Below, piece by piece: positions 43,614 to 51,571 of a DNA stretch of 53,891 nucleotides. Source of the DNA: Aureibacillus halotolerans (GTDB lineage Bacteria; Bacillota; Bacilli; Bacillales; DSM-28697); assembly GCF_004363045.1 (NCBI RefSeq), contig NZ_SNYJ01000017.1:27045-80935 (forward strand). Reading direction: 5' to 3'. A model generated the notes under the pieces. It made no database searches. It had not been told where the DNA came from and saw only the letters and a list, made by a program, of their open reading frames with translations. Both the position numbers and the translations under genes were made by a program. The number at the start of each line of letters is the position of its first letter. Position 1 is the stretch's first letter.

Positions 43614-43997
43614 TCACACTAACGTCTTTACCATCTCCGCCACATCCACTGGCCTCACATCGAGCTTACTTAGCACGGAAAGCTCCACCCAAACAGGTTC
43701 GTAGCTTCCTCTACCTTCCGTAAATTCTTTTCCTGTCCCTGTTCCAAATGCTCCTTCAATGATTTGCGCAAAATAGTAAGTTTCATTGCCATTGGATTCA
43801 ATAGTGGTTAATGTACTGCTAATTTGAACGGTCACACCAAGCTCCTCAAACGCATCTCGCTTCGCTGCCTGTTCTGTCGTTTCGCCTGCTTCTACGCCGC
43901 CCCCTGGAAACACATAATACGTCGCTCCCTCTCTCACTCGTCGAATAAGTGCGACCTGTTCTTTCTCGATAATGATAACCGCCGCTCGTTCTCTCAT
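43614..43997 (-). CDS. Nudix hydrolase
   Basis: 127 residues. Nudix box runs from GGGVEAGE to FEELG near residues 33-55, with Arg-Asp in place of the usual Arg-Glu; the catalytic Glu-Glu pair is kept. Hydrolyses a nucleoside diphosphate derivative. ATG 43997 overlaps the upstream phosphotransferase stop as ATGA, so it is translationally coupled. Confidence 0.85.
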   Translation of the reverse strand: MRERAAVIIIEKEQVALIRRVREGATYYVFPGGGVEAGETTEQAAKRDAFEELGVTVQISSTLTTIESNGNETYYFAQIIEGAFGTGTGKEFTEGRGSYEPVWVELSVLSKLDVRPVDVAEMVKTLV

Positions 43998-44863
43998 GTC
44001 GCTGAGATCAACCACTCTTTAAGAAATGGATTTCTCGCAATGGTTCGTTTTACGTTTTGAATGGTCTTTTGCCTTAACGGTACGCGGTCCAGTCGGTATA
44101 GCAAAAGCCATCGCACACAGGCAAATGCTTCGAAAACATCGATTTCATCCTGATCCGTCTCTGTTTCTTCCCAATAGGCAGACTGAAATGTGGCTGCCTT
44201 GCTGTCCGATATATAAATTTTCATTAAAAGCGTTGACCAAGCAACGTCATAGCGATCATCTCCTACCTGCACATTTGTCCAGTCGATCACGGTAAAGTCG
44301 CCATTCTTTTCAATAATATTCTCCATATGAAAATCGCCATGAATGATCCGATCCTGTCTGATCTGTACGTGATCAAACAGCAGCTTAAGTGTGGCAGTGA
44401 GATCAGGATATGCTTGCGCTTCAGAAAAGAAATACGCTTTGAATTCGTAGACAGGGAATGACACTTCTGCTATGTTTTGAACGTCAAGTTGGTGAATGCT
44501 TTGCAGAATGTGAGCAAATGCACGCATCGATGCATTGTTCAAATTTTCAATGGCATCTCCATCAAAGGTTGTTAAAAGCACCTTATTCCCATGCTCATTT
44601 GTCCCCCATCCTAAAGGCTCTGGGACGGCTAACCCTCGTTCTGCAAGAAGAAGTAACAACTGATATTGAAGCTGAATGTCCGGCTCGTGCACCTTGTTCC
44701 ACACTTTTAGCACAAAACTTTCTTGCGGGGCACATACCTTGATGACCTCAGCTTCCGTGCCTTGATTCATCGTTTCTGTTGTGAAGCTTGTGTGTTGTTC
44801 CAGCAGCTGATCAAGCCTTGTGGTTTTGTCAATCCATTCTATATGGTTGATTGAGAGGTTCAC
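43994..44863 (-). CDS. Aminoglycoside-type phosphotransferase (APH family)
   Basis: 289 residues, protein-kinase-like fold. Catalytic loop IIHGDFHMENII and metal-binding IDWTNV are intact; ATP-lobe Lys is in SFVLKVWN. Real substrate may be an antibiotic, sugar or amino alcohol. GTG start follows GGAAGG at a long 12-base spacing. Coupled to the Nudix gene. Confidence 0.85.
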   Translation of the reverse strand: MNLSINHIEWIDKTTRLDQLLEQHTSFTTETMNQGTEAEVIKVCAPQESFVLKVWNKVHEPDIQLQYQLLLLLAERGLAVPEPLGWGTNEHGNKVLLTTFDGDAIENLNNASMRAFAHILQSIHQLDVQNIAEVSFPVYEFKAYFFSEAQAYPDLTATLKLLFDHVQIRQDRIIHGDFHMENIIEKNGDFTVIDWTNVQVGDDRYDVAWSTLLMKIYISDSKAATFQSAYWEETETDQDEIDVFEAFACVRWLLLYRLDRVPLRQKTIQNVKRTIARNPFLKEWLISAT

Positions 44864-44901
44864 TGGTTTGTTCGTCCTTCCAGATGATATGGGGGAAAGC
44901 T
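44843..44901 (+). repeat. 59-base direct repeat, copy 1
   Basis: Covers the leader and first codons of the 43994 phosphotransferase gene. Matches 45814-45872 with about 80 percent identity; the stretch GAT(A/G)TATGGGGGAAA is shared. The two copies flank the 44919 gene exactly. Confidence 0.8.
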
Positions 44902-44918
44902 TTGAGATGTATCTCAGT

Positions 44919-45800
44919 TTAAAACAAAACTTTCTGGTCTAGCCACTCCTTTACCGGTACTCTCCCCTGGACTTCAAGCAGCCGATAAAGATAACGATAG
45001 GGCATGCGGCACTCTTTTAAGTAAGGCAGGGGCAACACACGTGTATAACCAACCTTGAATGCTTCCGCAGCAGGCGCATCTAGAATATACTCCAAACCAA
45101 TGAAGTCAAAGGCTCTCGGCGCAATCACGTAGGCTTCCGTGTCAACAAGGCCGGTAATCGAGACTTGATCAGAAAGAAACTGTGTTGAATCCATGTCCAC
45201 CATGACATACGCGGTTGACGTTGGAGCTGGCAATTCCTTAAGTTGGACCACCATATTGGGCAGACTGGTTGCGATGTCTTGATCTTTCGAATAAAATCGG
45301 CTGATCATCGCCTCCATAACATCAATGCAATGGGTGTGAAAATGTTCCAGCTTTACTTGGAAATCGCCTGTTGGGCTCCCCACATAGGTATGCTCCTGCT
45401 TGTGAATGCAGGCAAGCCCTTCGCCAAGACTTTCAAGAACCGAAGCAGGCTGATCTTCAAACTGCTGTAGCACGTCACCTTCCACTTTCTCCACGATCAC
45501 ACATTCTCTTTGACCGATGAATCCTTTTTGAAGTACTCGCGGGACAGGAATTTCTTTTAGTTCTTGCAACGCATTGTTTATGTTTTCAAGCTGATGCACT
45601 CGCCTTGGATCAATGCCAAAAAGCTGCTGGCACCCCCACCAAAATGGGCTGCTTGGCTCACCCATCATTCTAGATGCTCGAACAACCACTTCTTGCTTGG
45701 GAGTCCTCACAAGCCAAACATCGCTGGCATGACCTTCATAACCAGGACTTAATGCACGACACTGCAAAATTCCCTCTTTAAACAGGTGCTGGAGTTTCAT
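44919..45800 (-). CDS. APH-fold protein with degenerate catalytic motifs
   Basis: 293 residues, aligned with APH phosphotransferases in layout. The catalytic-loop place reads VMVDMDSTQFL instead of HGDxxxxN, and the metal-motif place reads GLVDTEAY instead of IDW/IDF. The catalytic His is gone, though Asp remains. It may be an inactive or altered-mechanism paralog. ATG has only a weak ribosome site (GGACATAAACT). Confidence 0.72.
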   Translation of the reverse strand: MKLQHLFKEGILQCRALSPGYEGHASDVWLVRTPKQEVVVRASRMMGEPSSPFWWGCQQLFGIDPRRVHQLENINNALQELKEIPVPRVLQKGFIGQRECVIVEKVEGDVLQQFEDQPASVLESLGEGLACIHKQEHTYVGSPTGDFQVKLEHFHTHCIDVMEAMISRFYSKDQDIATSLPNMVVQLKELPAPTSTAYVMVDMDSTQFLSDQVSITGLVDTEAYVIAPRAFDFIGLEYILDAPAAEAFKVGYTRVLPLPYLKECRMPYRYLYRLLEVQGRVPVKEWLDQKVLF

Positions 45801-45813
45801 AGTTTATGTCCTT

Positions 45814-45872
45814 ATGATTTACTGAGAGATTCACTGGTCTGTTCTTCCTTCCAAATGGTATGGGGGAAAACT
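45814..45872 (+). repeat. 59-base direct repeat, copy 2
   Basis: Near-copy of 44843-44901, ending at the stop codon of the first lipoprotein gene. On the minus strand it still encodes a vestigial start (VNLSVNH) equivalent to MNLSINH of the 43994 phosphotransferase. Confidence 0.8.
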
Positions 45873-46261
45873 TAACCCTCGGGTAATGCCGTGTACATGA
45901 CAAGTTTGTCATTTTCTTTAACTATCATGTGATCTATGGAGACTTCATTTTTTATTTGATATATTTCCGTTCCAACAGGAAGTTTAGTAGACATAAAATT
46001 GGTGAATTTCTCGCCCTTCGAATACATACTTTCAATTTTTCCCGCTAGGTCTCCTACTTTGTCCATCCCGACTTTAATTTCTTCATTTCGTAAGTACACT
46101 ACGTCATTAAGAAAAAAGAAATCCGCAGAGGGGTCATTCTCGATCGTAAAATTCGCTACGCTTTCCATACTCGTTGTAGTTACAATCTCGCTCTCAGACT
46201 CATTTGGTTCACTACACCCTGTAACAAGCACAATGAATAGAACCATTAGAAGCCGTTTCAT
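45872..46261 (-). CDS. Small lipoprotein, paralog A
   Basis: 129 residues. Signal and lipobox VTGC (Cys16), Ser/Glu linker, then a beta-rich domain with FFFLNDVVYLRNEEIKVG, MSTKLPVGTEIYQIKN and MIVKENDKLVMYTALPEG. ATG 46261 follows GGGGTGG. About half identical to the next gene upstream, so a tandem duplication. Function unknown. Confidence 0.75.
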   Translation of the reverse strand: MKRLLMVLFIVLVTGCSEPNESESEIVTTTSMESVANFTIENDPSADFFFLNDVVYLRNEEIKVGMDKVGDLAGKIESMYSKGEKFTNFMSTKLPVGTEIYQIKNEVSIDHMIVKENDKLVMYTALPEG

Positions 46262-46325
46262 GACGACCACCCCATACTACTCAAATTTGATGCAAGCGTT
46301 CAAATGCTTTAGTTTAGGGAAAAGC

Positions 46326-46703
46326 TTAACCTTCTACCAATGTTGTGTACATAATAAAATTGGCATTTTCTTTAACAATCATTTGATCCACCGTATTATC
46401 ATTTTTAACGTGATATATTTCTGTTCCAACTGGAAGTTTAGTAGACATAAGATCCTTTAATTTCTGGTCTTTCGAATAAATACTTTCAATTTCCCCCGCT
46501 AAGTCGCCTACTTGCTCTGGTCCGACTTCAATTCCCTCGTTTCTTACGTATGGTCGGTCATTAAGAAAAAAGAAATTCGCTGACGGATCACTTTCGATTA
46601 ATTTATACGCTTTGCTCGCGGTAATAGAGATGCTTTCGGTGCCATTATGAACACATCCCGTAGCTACTACTGCTAATAAGAAAATTATTACTATACGCTT
46701 CAT
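46326..46703 (-). CDS. Small lipoprotein, paralog B
   Basis: 125 residues, same layout as paralog A: lipobox ATGC (Cys17), NFFFLNDRPYVRNEGIEVG, MSTKLPVGTEIYHVKN. The shared leader CACTCAAATTTGATG and near-identical ribosome sites show that the duplication unit included upstream DNA. Confidence 0.75.
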   Translation of the reverse strand: MKRIVIIFLLAVVATGCVHNGTESISITASKAYKLIESDPSANFFFLNDRPYVRNEGIEVGPEQVGDLAGEIESIYSKDQKLKDLMSTKLPVGTEIYHVKNDNTVDQMIVKENANFIMYTTLVEG

Positions 46704-46751
46704 GACAACCACCCCATACCACTCAAATTTGATGAGCTCGTAGAAATCAAT

Positions 46752-47066
46752 TCATTCCTCGCTCTCCAACATCGCTTTCAATCGTTGAAGTCGTTCCTCT
46801 GACCTTGTGCCGATTGCTTCCACCCATGCCGTCAATTCATTCAGCGGTGCTGTCGATAGCTCATAACGTTTATCTCTCCCTTGCTGTTGAACCGTTACTA
46901 GAGCCGCTCCTTCGAGCACATTTAAATGCTTGAGGATGGCTTGACGAGTGATCGGAAAATTACGGGAGAGTTCTGTTGCCGTTTGTGGACCTTGCGCAGC
47001 AATCGTCTCCAGCAGGTCTCTTCGTACAGGTTCACCAAGGGCTGTGAAAATGGCTTCTGCACTCAA
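46752..47066 (-). CDS. ArsR-family repressor, cassette 3
   Basis: 104 residues. ALGEPVRRDLLETIAAQGPQ, recognition helix ITRQAILKHLNVLEGAALV, C-terminal helix to 104. No metal cysteines. Gene order is the reverse of cassettes 1 and 2: the repressor follows its SRPBCC gene and overlaps it by 4 bases (ATGA). Confidence 0.9.
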   Translation of the reverse strand: MSAEAIFTALGEPVRRDLLETIAAQGPQTATELSRNFPITRQAILKHLNVLEGAALVTVQQQGRDKRYELSTAPLNELTAWVEAIGTRSEERLQRLKAMLESEE

Positions 47067-47497
47067 TGAGGCAAACTCCTACCGTCAACAAACGCTTGGA
47101 GATTTTCGAGCGACAGCTGATAGCCCTCTTCCGTCAATTTTGCATCTTCCTCTGTGTCATAGCCTGTTTCCGTCAAGGTCACGAGAGTTCCGCCATCCTC
47201 CTCTTTTAAAATAAAGGAAGTGACCGTCGTCGGTTCATCCACCCAACGTAACGAAAACCTGGACAACAGGTCCAATGCATCGATTGTCGCCTCCATCGTA
47301 ACGACCTCTGTCCCCTCGTGATACGCATTTGGCGAATGGTGAAAAAATGCCGGTTCCCCTACCTTCAGCTCCGGAATCTCCCAAGGCGAACCTGGCGAAT
47401 ACCATTGTGAAAGCATATTTTCGTCTGTGACAGCTTGCCAAACGCGCTCCCGAGTCGCGTCAATCCAAATACTGCGTAATACTGTGATTTCTGGCAT
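47063..47497 (-). CDS. SRPBCC (AHSA1-like) protein, cassette 3
   Basis: 144 residues: WIDATRERVWQAVTDENMLS, QWYSPGSPWEI and the last helix LTEEGYQLSLENLQAFVDG. First gene of the unit, with GAGGAGG upstream and a 12-bp dyad at its promoter. Ligand unknown. Confidence 0.9.
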   Translation of the reverse strand: MPEITVLRSIWIDATRERVWQAVTDENMLSQWYSPGSPWEIPELKVGEPAFFHHSPNAYHEGTEVVTMEATIDALDLLSRFSLRWVDEPTTVTSFILKEEDGGTLVTLTETGYDTEEDAKLTEEGYQLSLENLQAFVDGRSLPH

Positions 47498-47515
47498 GAT
47501 ACATCCTCCTCAATA

Positions 47516-47572
47516 TATATGTGCAACTTTATTGTTGCACATATAATATCATACAATTCAGTCTCCTGCCAA
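47516..47572 (-). promoter_or_regulatory. Cassette 3 promoter with 12-bp perfect dyad
   Basis: On the minus strand TTGGCA (47572-47567) and TATTAT (47548-47543) are 18 bases apart. The arms TATATGTGCAAC (47516-47527) and GTTGCACATATA (47534-47545) are exact reverse complements around TTTATT, overlapping the -10 and start site. Confidence 0.85.
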
Positions 47573-47575
47573 CAC

Positions 47576-47606
47576 AAAAAAGACTGTGCGCAAAAACACC
47601 ACAGCC
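47576..47606 (-). terminator. Terminator of the HAD/GNAT operon
   Basis: GGCTGTG pairs with CACAGTC (one G-T), followed on the minus strand by TTTTTT, directly after the GNAT stop. Confidence 0.8.
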
Positions 47607-48137
47607 TTATAGCTCCTTAATCATATGAATATCCTCTGGTTCGAGAGAATACAAATCCTCATTCACCTTTGAGGCAAGTGTACATCCGTAGTTCAAATAA
47701 AACCCAACCGCAGATTCCGTTTCCGTAGCGGATATGTACAAGCGTTTTGCTCCTCGTTCCTTTGCCAGTTCGCAGACTCTATCCATCAATCGTTTTGCTA
47801 TCCCTTGCCTACGATATTGATCACTGACATACATGAACGACATTTGCAGCTCATCTTCATGTTCCCCAATAAATGTGTTCCCAAGAACCGCTATGCCAAC
47901 CAATAGATTTTCGTCAAAGGCGCCAACAAGCTTTCCCTCACCTTCAAGTTTTGCTGCAAGCATTTTAATGTTCTCTTCGACTTGCGCCTCATTCCACCTT
48001 GGAACATCATTATTCTGTTCAACGGTCTTCAGAGAACCCCCTTCGTAAACGTACATAAGCCGCACTTTCTCTGACCTGTCAATCTCCCTTATTCTGTGAA
48101 GCTCTTCTTTCTCCATGTCCCTAATGTTTATCTCCAT
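47607..48137 (-). CDS. GNAT-family N-acetyltransferase
   Basis: 176 residues. Acetyl-CoA loop DQYRRQGIAKRLMDRV and AVGFYLNYGCTL near the end. ATG 48137 has GAGGTG seven bases upstream; longer starts overlap that site. 18 bases after the HAD gene, one operon. Confidence 0.88.
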   Translation of the reverse strand: MEINIRDMEKEELHRIREIDRSEKVRLMYVYEGGSLKTVEQNNDVPRWNEAQVEENIKMLAAKLEGEGKLVGAFDENLLVGIAVLGNTFIGEHEDELQMSFMYVSDQYRRQGIAKRLMDRVCELAKERGAKRLYISATETESAVGFYLNYGCTLASKVNEDLYSLEPEDIHMIKEL

Positions 48138-48155
48138 TTCATTGCACCTCATTGA

Positions 48156-48770
48156 TTAAATGATCGAATACAGCTCCTGAAAGGTATGTATTGTGACATC
48201 CGCATACTCACTTTTCTCATGTGCCTCAGCAAAATAACAAGCGTCAATGCCTGCATTTTTCCCTGATTGTAAATCTAGCTCTCGATCACCGATCATAATT
48301 GCTTCTGCCGGGTCCATTGAATATTTTTCGATCAAGTAACGGAGCGCTGCCGGATTTGGTTTTCTCTCGAAGCCATGTGTGGACGTTATACAGTCTGTGA
48401 AATAGCCATACAATCCATGCATTTTCAATAATTCAATTGAAGATTCGCCTCGATGCGTGTACAAATAATTTTTCCTGTCTGTATCTTGGATATGCTGACA
48501 GATCGTTTCAATTCCTTCAAACGGTTTTGATACCTTTAGCTCATCTGCTTTTTTACTTTCTTGGTAGGCCTTTAAACGATCGATGTTGATCTGATGTTCC
48601 TTCTCGTAATGTTGCAGCGCAAAGGTCGCAGACACCTTTAGTCTTTTTAGTACGTCTGACATCGGCTCTTCCAACCCTTGTTCCATAAGGGCTTCCTGAA
48701 AGGTCTTTGCCATGACGGGGTACGTGTCAAAAAGAGTCCCATCAAAATCCCAAATGATGTGCTTGTACAT
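48156..48770 (-). CDS. HAD-superfamily phosphatase
   Basis: 204 residues, HAD-IA type. Motif I DFDGTLFDTY, motif II LYTHRG, Lys motif in FERKPNP, motif III MIGDRELDLQSG. Resembles phosphoglycolate phosphatase-like enzymes; substrate unknown. Leads a two-gene operon with GNAT. Confidence 0.9.
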   Translation of the reverse strand: MYKHIIWDFDGTLFDTYPVMAKTFQEALMEQGLEEPMSDVLKRLKVSATFALQHYEKEHQINIDRLKAYQESKKADELKVSKPFEGIETICQHIQDTDRKNYLYTHRGESSIELLKMHGLYGYFTDCITSTHGFERKPNPAALRYLIEKYSMDPAEAIMIGDRELDLQSGKNAGIDACYFAEAHEKSEYADVTIHTFQELYSII

Positions 48771-48812
48771 GTGAGTTCTCCTTCTTTTGTTAGTCTTTAT
48801 CTATTCTATGGA

Positions 48813-49451
48813 CTACAGTTCATCGACAATGCTGAACACCTGATGGCTCGCTTCCTCAATAGGTAATGAGGATGAATTCAACATATGCGCCTTAAACATT
48901 TTTCCTACGTCACGATAAGCGTGAAGGCTCTTCTTCAAATGGTCGCGCTCTACATATGAATCTTCAAAAGACCTCCGCTGTTTGATGCGTTGAATGGAGC
49001 TTTTCAAATCCACATCCATAATAAAGGCAGCATCAGGCCGTAGAATATAGGAAATTATTTCGTTCATCCAAGGCTCCGGGCGATGCCCTCTTGTAAGAAG
49101 CGTGGAAAGCATCGTGAAAATATAACGATCGCAAACTACATAGGCCCCTTTCGCTAACGCCGGCTCAATCACCTCTTTACTATGCTGTAGGCGATCTGCA
49201 AGCATATAGAGCTGAAGGGCGCGATAATCAATTTGGTCTCGTTTTTCAGGTTCATAAATGAACGTTTTAAAAATAGCCAACTCTCTCATTTCAGGAGTTG
49301 GCTGCATCGTGACAACAACGTCATGACCCTTGGCACGCAAATATGCAGCAAGCTTCTCGATCATCGTCGACTTCCCCGAGCCATCCACACCGCAAAACGT
49401 AATCAATTTCCCTGGAACGTTTGGGTGGTTTTCCCTCAAATCACTAAACAT
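48813..49451 (-). CDS. dTMP-kinase-family nucleotide kinase
   Basis: 212 residues. Walker A GVDGSGKSTMIEKL, DRx motif in VVCDRYIFT, arginine-rich lid IKQRRSFEDSY. The sequence is far from housekeeping Tmk (it lacks the TREPGG motif), so it is probably a paralog acting on another nucleotide. ATG 49451 follows GGAGAG. Confidence 0.8.
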   Translation of the reverse strand: MFSDLRENHPNVPGKLITFCGVDGSGKSTMIEKLAAYLRAKGHDVVVTMQPTPEMRELAIFKTFIYEPEKRDQIDYRALQLYMLADRLQHSKEVIEPALAKGAYVVCDRYIFTMLSTLLTRGHRPEPWMNEIISYILRPDAAFIMDVDLKSSIQRIKQRRSFEDSYVERDHLKKSLHAYRDVGKMFKAHMLNSSSLPIEEASHQVFSIVDEL

Positions 49452-49575
49452 CGGCTCTCCTCTTTCTTTTTTGGTGGTTGATTTAATCGATGAGATTAAA
49501 GAAAAAGCCAGCGATTATACACGCCGACTGTTCGTCTAGTTTGATTTCTTGTGGTCGTTTGATGATGAATATTTC

Positions 49576-49754
49576 CTAGGAGCGAATTTCTGTGAGGTGT
49601 TCGGCTTGATCAGCAACCATAGTGCGAATCGTTTCAGTACCTCTTTTAACGGTTTCAACGTCTGATCTGACTACGTGTCAAACCTTATGTTGAAGCCGTG
49701 CATTGTGTCTTGTATCGTTTGTAGCATGGAAAGCATTTGTTTGTTGTCGGACAT
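49576..49754 (-). pseudogene. Small coiled-coil protein gene, frameshifted
   Basis: ATG 49754 with AGGAGTGTG upstream opens MSDNKQMLSMLQTIQDTM and stops after FDT. The next frame continues SDVETVKRGTETIRTM to EIRS and a stop at 49576. Together they resemble the short coiled-coil proteins of about 60 residues common in Bacillus. The rest of the 49452-49921 gap shows nothing I can name. Confidence 0.6.
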
Positions 49755-49921
49755 GTCAAATCACACTCCTAGTTAGATTAGTATAGCATGGGTTGGAGGT
49801 GTTGAGATGGACTGGACTTTATTCTTCAGCATGTTTTTTCAATAAAGCAATCAAGAAGAAATGTCACGTATCTCCTTTGCTACAATGAAAGGAAGACTAA
49901 AAAACCAAAGGAGGCACAGAC

Positions 49922-50332
49922 ATGAATATTGAACATTTGCTAAAGGTCAAAGCGCCCATAGCGGACGTTTATCGCACTCTCACCACTGAGAAGGGATTGG
50001 CAGCGATGTGGACACGTGATCTGCGAGTAAGCGAGGATGTTGGCGGGGTAAGTGAATTCCGATTCGCCCCAGACGACGATAAGACCGACATGCGCATCGA
50101 CCAGCTAGTGCCTAATCAAAAAGTTGTTTGGTTTTGTATCGATTCTCACCCCGAATGGATCGGCACAAAGATCTCATTCGACTTAACTGAAACGGCAGGC
50201 GTAACGACCATTATTCTGCGCCATATGGAATGGCGAGATGTCACGGACTATTATCGACTATGCAATTACCATTGGGCCATGTTTCTGTTGAATTTGAAAC
50301 AGTACTGCGAGAAAGGGATCGTTTCGACCTAA
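49922..50332 (+). CDS. SRPBCC-family protein, stand-alone
   Basis: 136 residues, helix-grip fold: LKVKAPIADVYRTLTTEKGL and the last helix YHWAMFLLNLKQYCEKG. AAAGGAGG precedes the ATG. Unlike the other three it has no ArsR partner. Confidence 0.85.
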   Translation: MNIEHLLKVKAPIADVYRTLTTEKGLAAMWTRDLRVSEDVGGVSEFRFAPDDDKTDMRIDQLVPNQKVVWFCIDSHPEWIGTKISFDLTETAGVTTIILRHMEWRDVTDYYRLCNYHWAMFLLNLKQYCEKGIVST

Positions 50333-50347
50333 TACATGAGCTTTGAC

Positions 50348-50382
50348 AAAACCTTTCTATGTGAAACCATCAGAAAGGTTTT
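50348..50382. terminator. Bidirectional terminator between SRPBCC and DUF402 genes
   Basis: AAAACCTTTCT (50348-50358) pairs perfectly with AGAAAGGTTTT (50372-50382), an 11-bp stem between convergent genes. Confidence 0.75.
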
Positions 50383-50383
50383 C

Positions 50384-50908
50384 TTATGTAGAGAAAGAAT
50401 GGTGCATTTCAATGCCCATCGTATGTAACACGGTTTCATTAAAAGGAAATTCGGCACGTTTTGCTTTCTCTTGTAGCCGTACCAGTGCGTTCCGTGCCTC
50501 TTCTTGAAGCTCTAATGGGTACTTATATTTTAGAAGATTCTCCTCAAACTCGTCTTCGTCCACAACGGTCCACGCTTGGTTCTTTTCCTTTACGAGATCA
50601 AGGTCTAAATCAATAAAATGCAACTTGTTCTCTTCAAGCACTGACGGCATCGCCACGTTACAATAATAGGAGACAATCTGCCCCTGCTCGAATTCGATGG
50701 CCACAGTGCACCACTCTTTAAAAAAGAAAATTTCTAGCGAGGTATTGTGAATCGTAAACACGTTGTTCTTTGTATGATGAATCAGCTCTCTGCCCGGTTT
50801 ACAGAGGACCGCAATATACTCATCCGTTTGCAGTAATCGTTCGCCGTGCCATTCATAATGCAGAACATCCGGGTATTTCATAGCGTTTAAATGAATTGTT
50901 TCACTCAT
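50384..50908 (-). CDS. DUF402 protein (nucleoside phosphatase-like)
   Basis: 174 residues. Typical DUF402 landmarks: IVSYYCNVAMPSV, FIDLDLDLV and the acidic stretch DEDEFEENLLKYKYP, a fold known to hydrolyse nucleoside tri- and diphosphates in Gram-positives. ATG 50908 follows TAGGAGAG; the longer frame lacks a site. Confidence 0.82.
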   Translation of the reverse strand: MSETIHLNAMKYPDVLHYEWHGERLLQTDEYIAVLCKPGRELIHHTKNNVFTIHNTSLEIFFFKEWCTVAIEFEQGQIVSYYCNVAMPSVLEENKLHFIDLDLDLVKEKNQAWTVVDEDEFEENLLKYKYPLELQEEARNALVRLQEKAKRAEFPFNETVLHTMGIEMHHSFST

Positions 50909-50988
50909 CAAATCTCTCCTAAATGGGATAGTAAAATACGTAACGTCATTGAACAAAAGTTATGAGTTGCTGGCGTTCATGCAGTACA

Positions 50989-51303
50989 TTATTCTGTAGT
51001 GACAATTTTTGTTGCTACTCCTTGGACAGGATAGCTTTCTCGATATTGTCCCGTCGTCCATACTTTAATCTTATCTCCAACATCCGCATCATACGCAACG
51101 TCCTTTGTCACAAGGCTGTACAACATTGACCCTTCAGAACCGTTTGATATAAGGATTGTCGTAGCGTCCTTTTCTTGCACAATTCCTTCCAATACATCCC
51201 TCGATGAATTAGGCACCTCACTTTGCGTATCTCCTTCACTACAACCGATTAATAAGGTTACACTCAAGACACCAATCAAAAATATATGTATGAGCGCTTT
51301 CAT
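50989..51303 (-). CDS. DUF3221-type lipoprotein
   Basis: 104 residues. Lipobox LIGC (Cys21) after a short signal, then a small OB-like beta domain (LEGIVQEKDATTILIS; GDKIKVWTTG). ATG 51303 follows TAGGAGG. Members of this YobA-like family are of unknown role. Confidence 0.78.
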   Translation of the reverse strand: MKALIHIFLIGVLSVTLLIGCSEGDTQSEVPNSSRDVLEGIVQEKDATTILISNGSEGSMLYSLVTKDVAYDADVGDKIKVWTTGQYRESYPVQGVATKIVTTE

Positions 51304-51364
51304 AATGGACCTCCTAGAAAGACGATTTAATCTGCGCAAACCAAATATATTAGGATTATAAGCT

Positions 51365-51532
51365 TCACCAAAGAAGGATGATCCATAGAAATATAAAAAT
51401 AAACGGGAATACCACAGCTGAGATTTTAAGCGTCTTTTTCGGATGTTTAGCTACATTACGGAAGTATAAAGGAATGCCAAGTGTAAGGACATCGAAAAGG
51501 AGCAATGCAAAAAAACTCTTTTTAGTTTGCAT
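51365..51532 (-). CDS. Small membrane protein (55 residues)
   Basis: ATG 51532 begins MQTKKSFFALLLFDVLTLG and ends IFLWIILLW at 51365. Two hydrophobic segments (7-23 and 37-55) flank a basic loop KHPKKTLK. AAGGTAGAGGA lies upstream. Just 39 bases after the YoaP-like gene, so possibly co-transcribed. No family recognised. Confidence 0.6.
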   Translation of the reverse strand: MQTKKSFFALLLFDVLTLGIPLYFRNVAKHPKKTLKISAVVFPFIFIFLWIILLW

Positions 51533-51571
51533 ATTCCTCTACCTTCAAATGAGCTAATCGAGGAAATAACT

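Noticed and set aside
49330-49539. 69-residue plus-strand frame opposite the nucleotide-kinase start
   Set aside because: Mostly antisense to a supported gene; its last residues lie in the gap but there is no start signal of their own.
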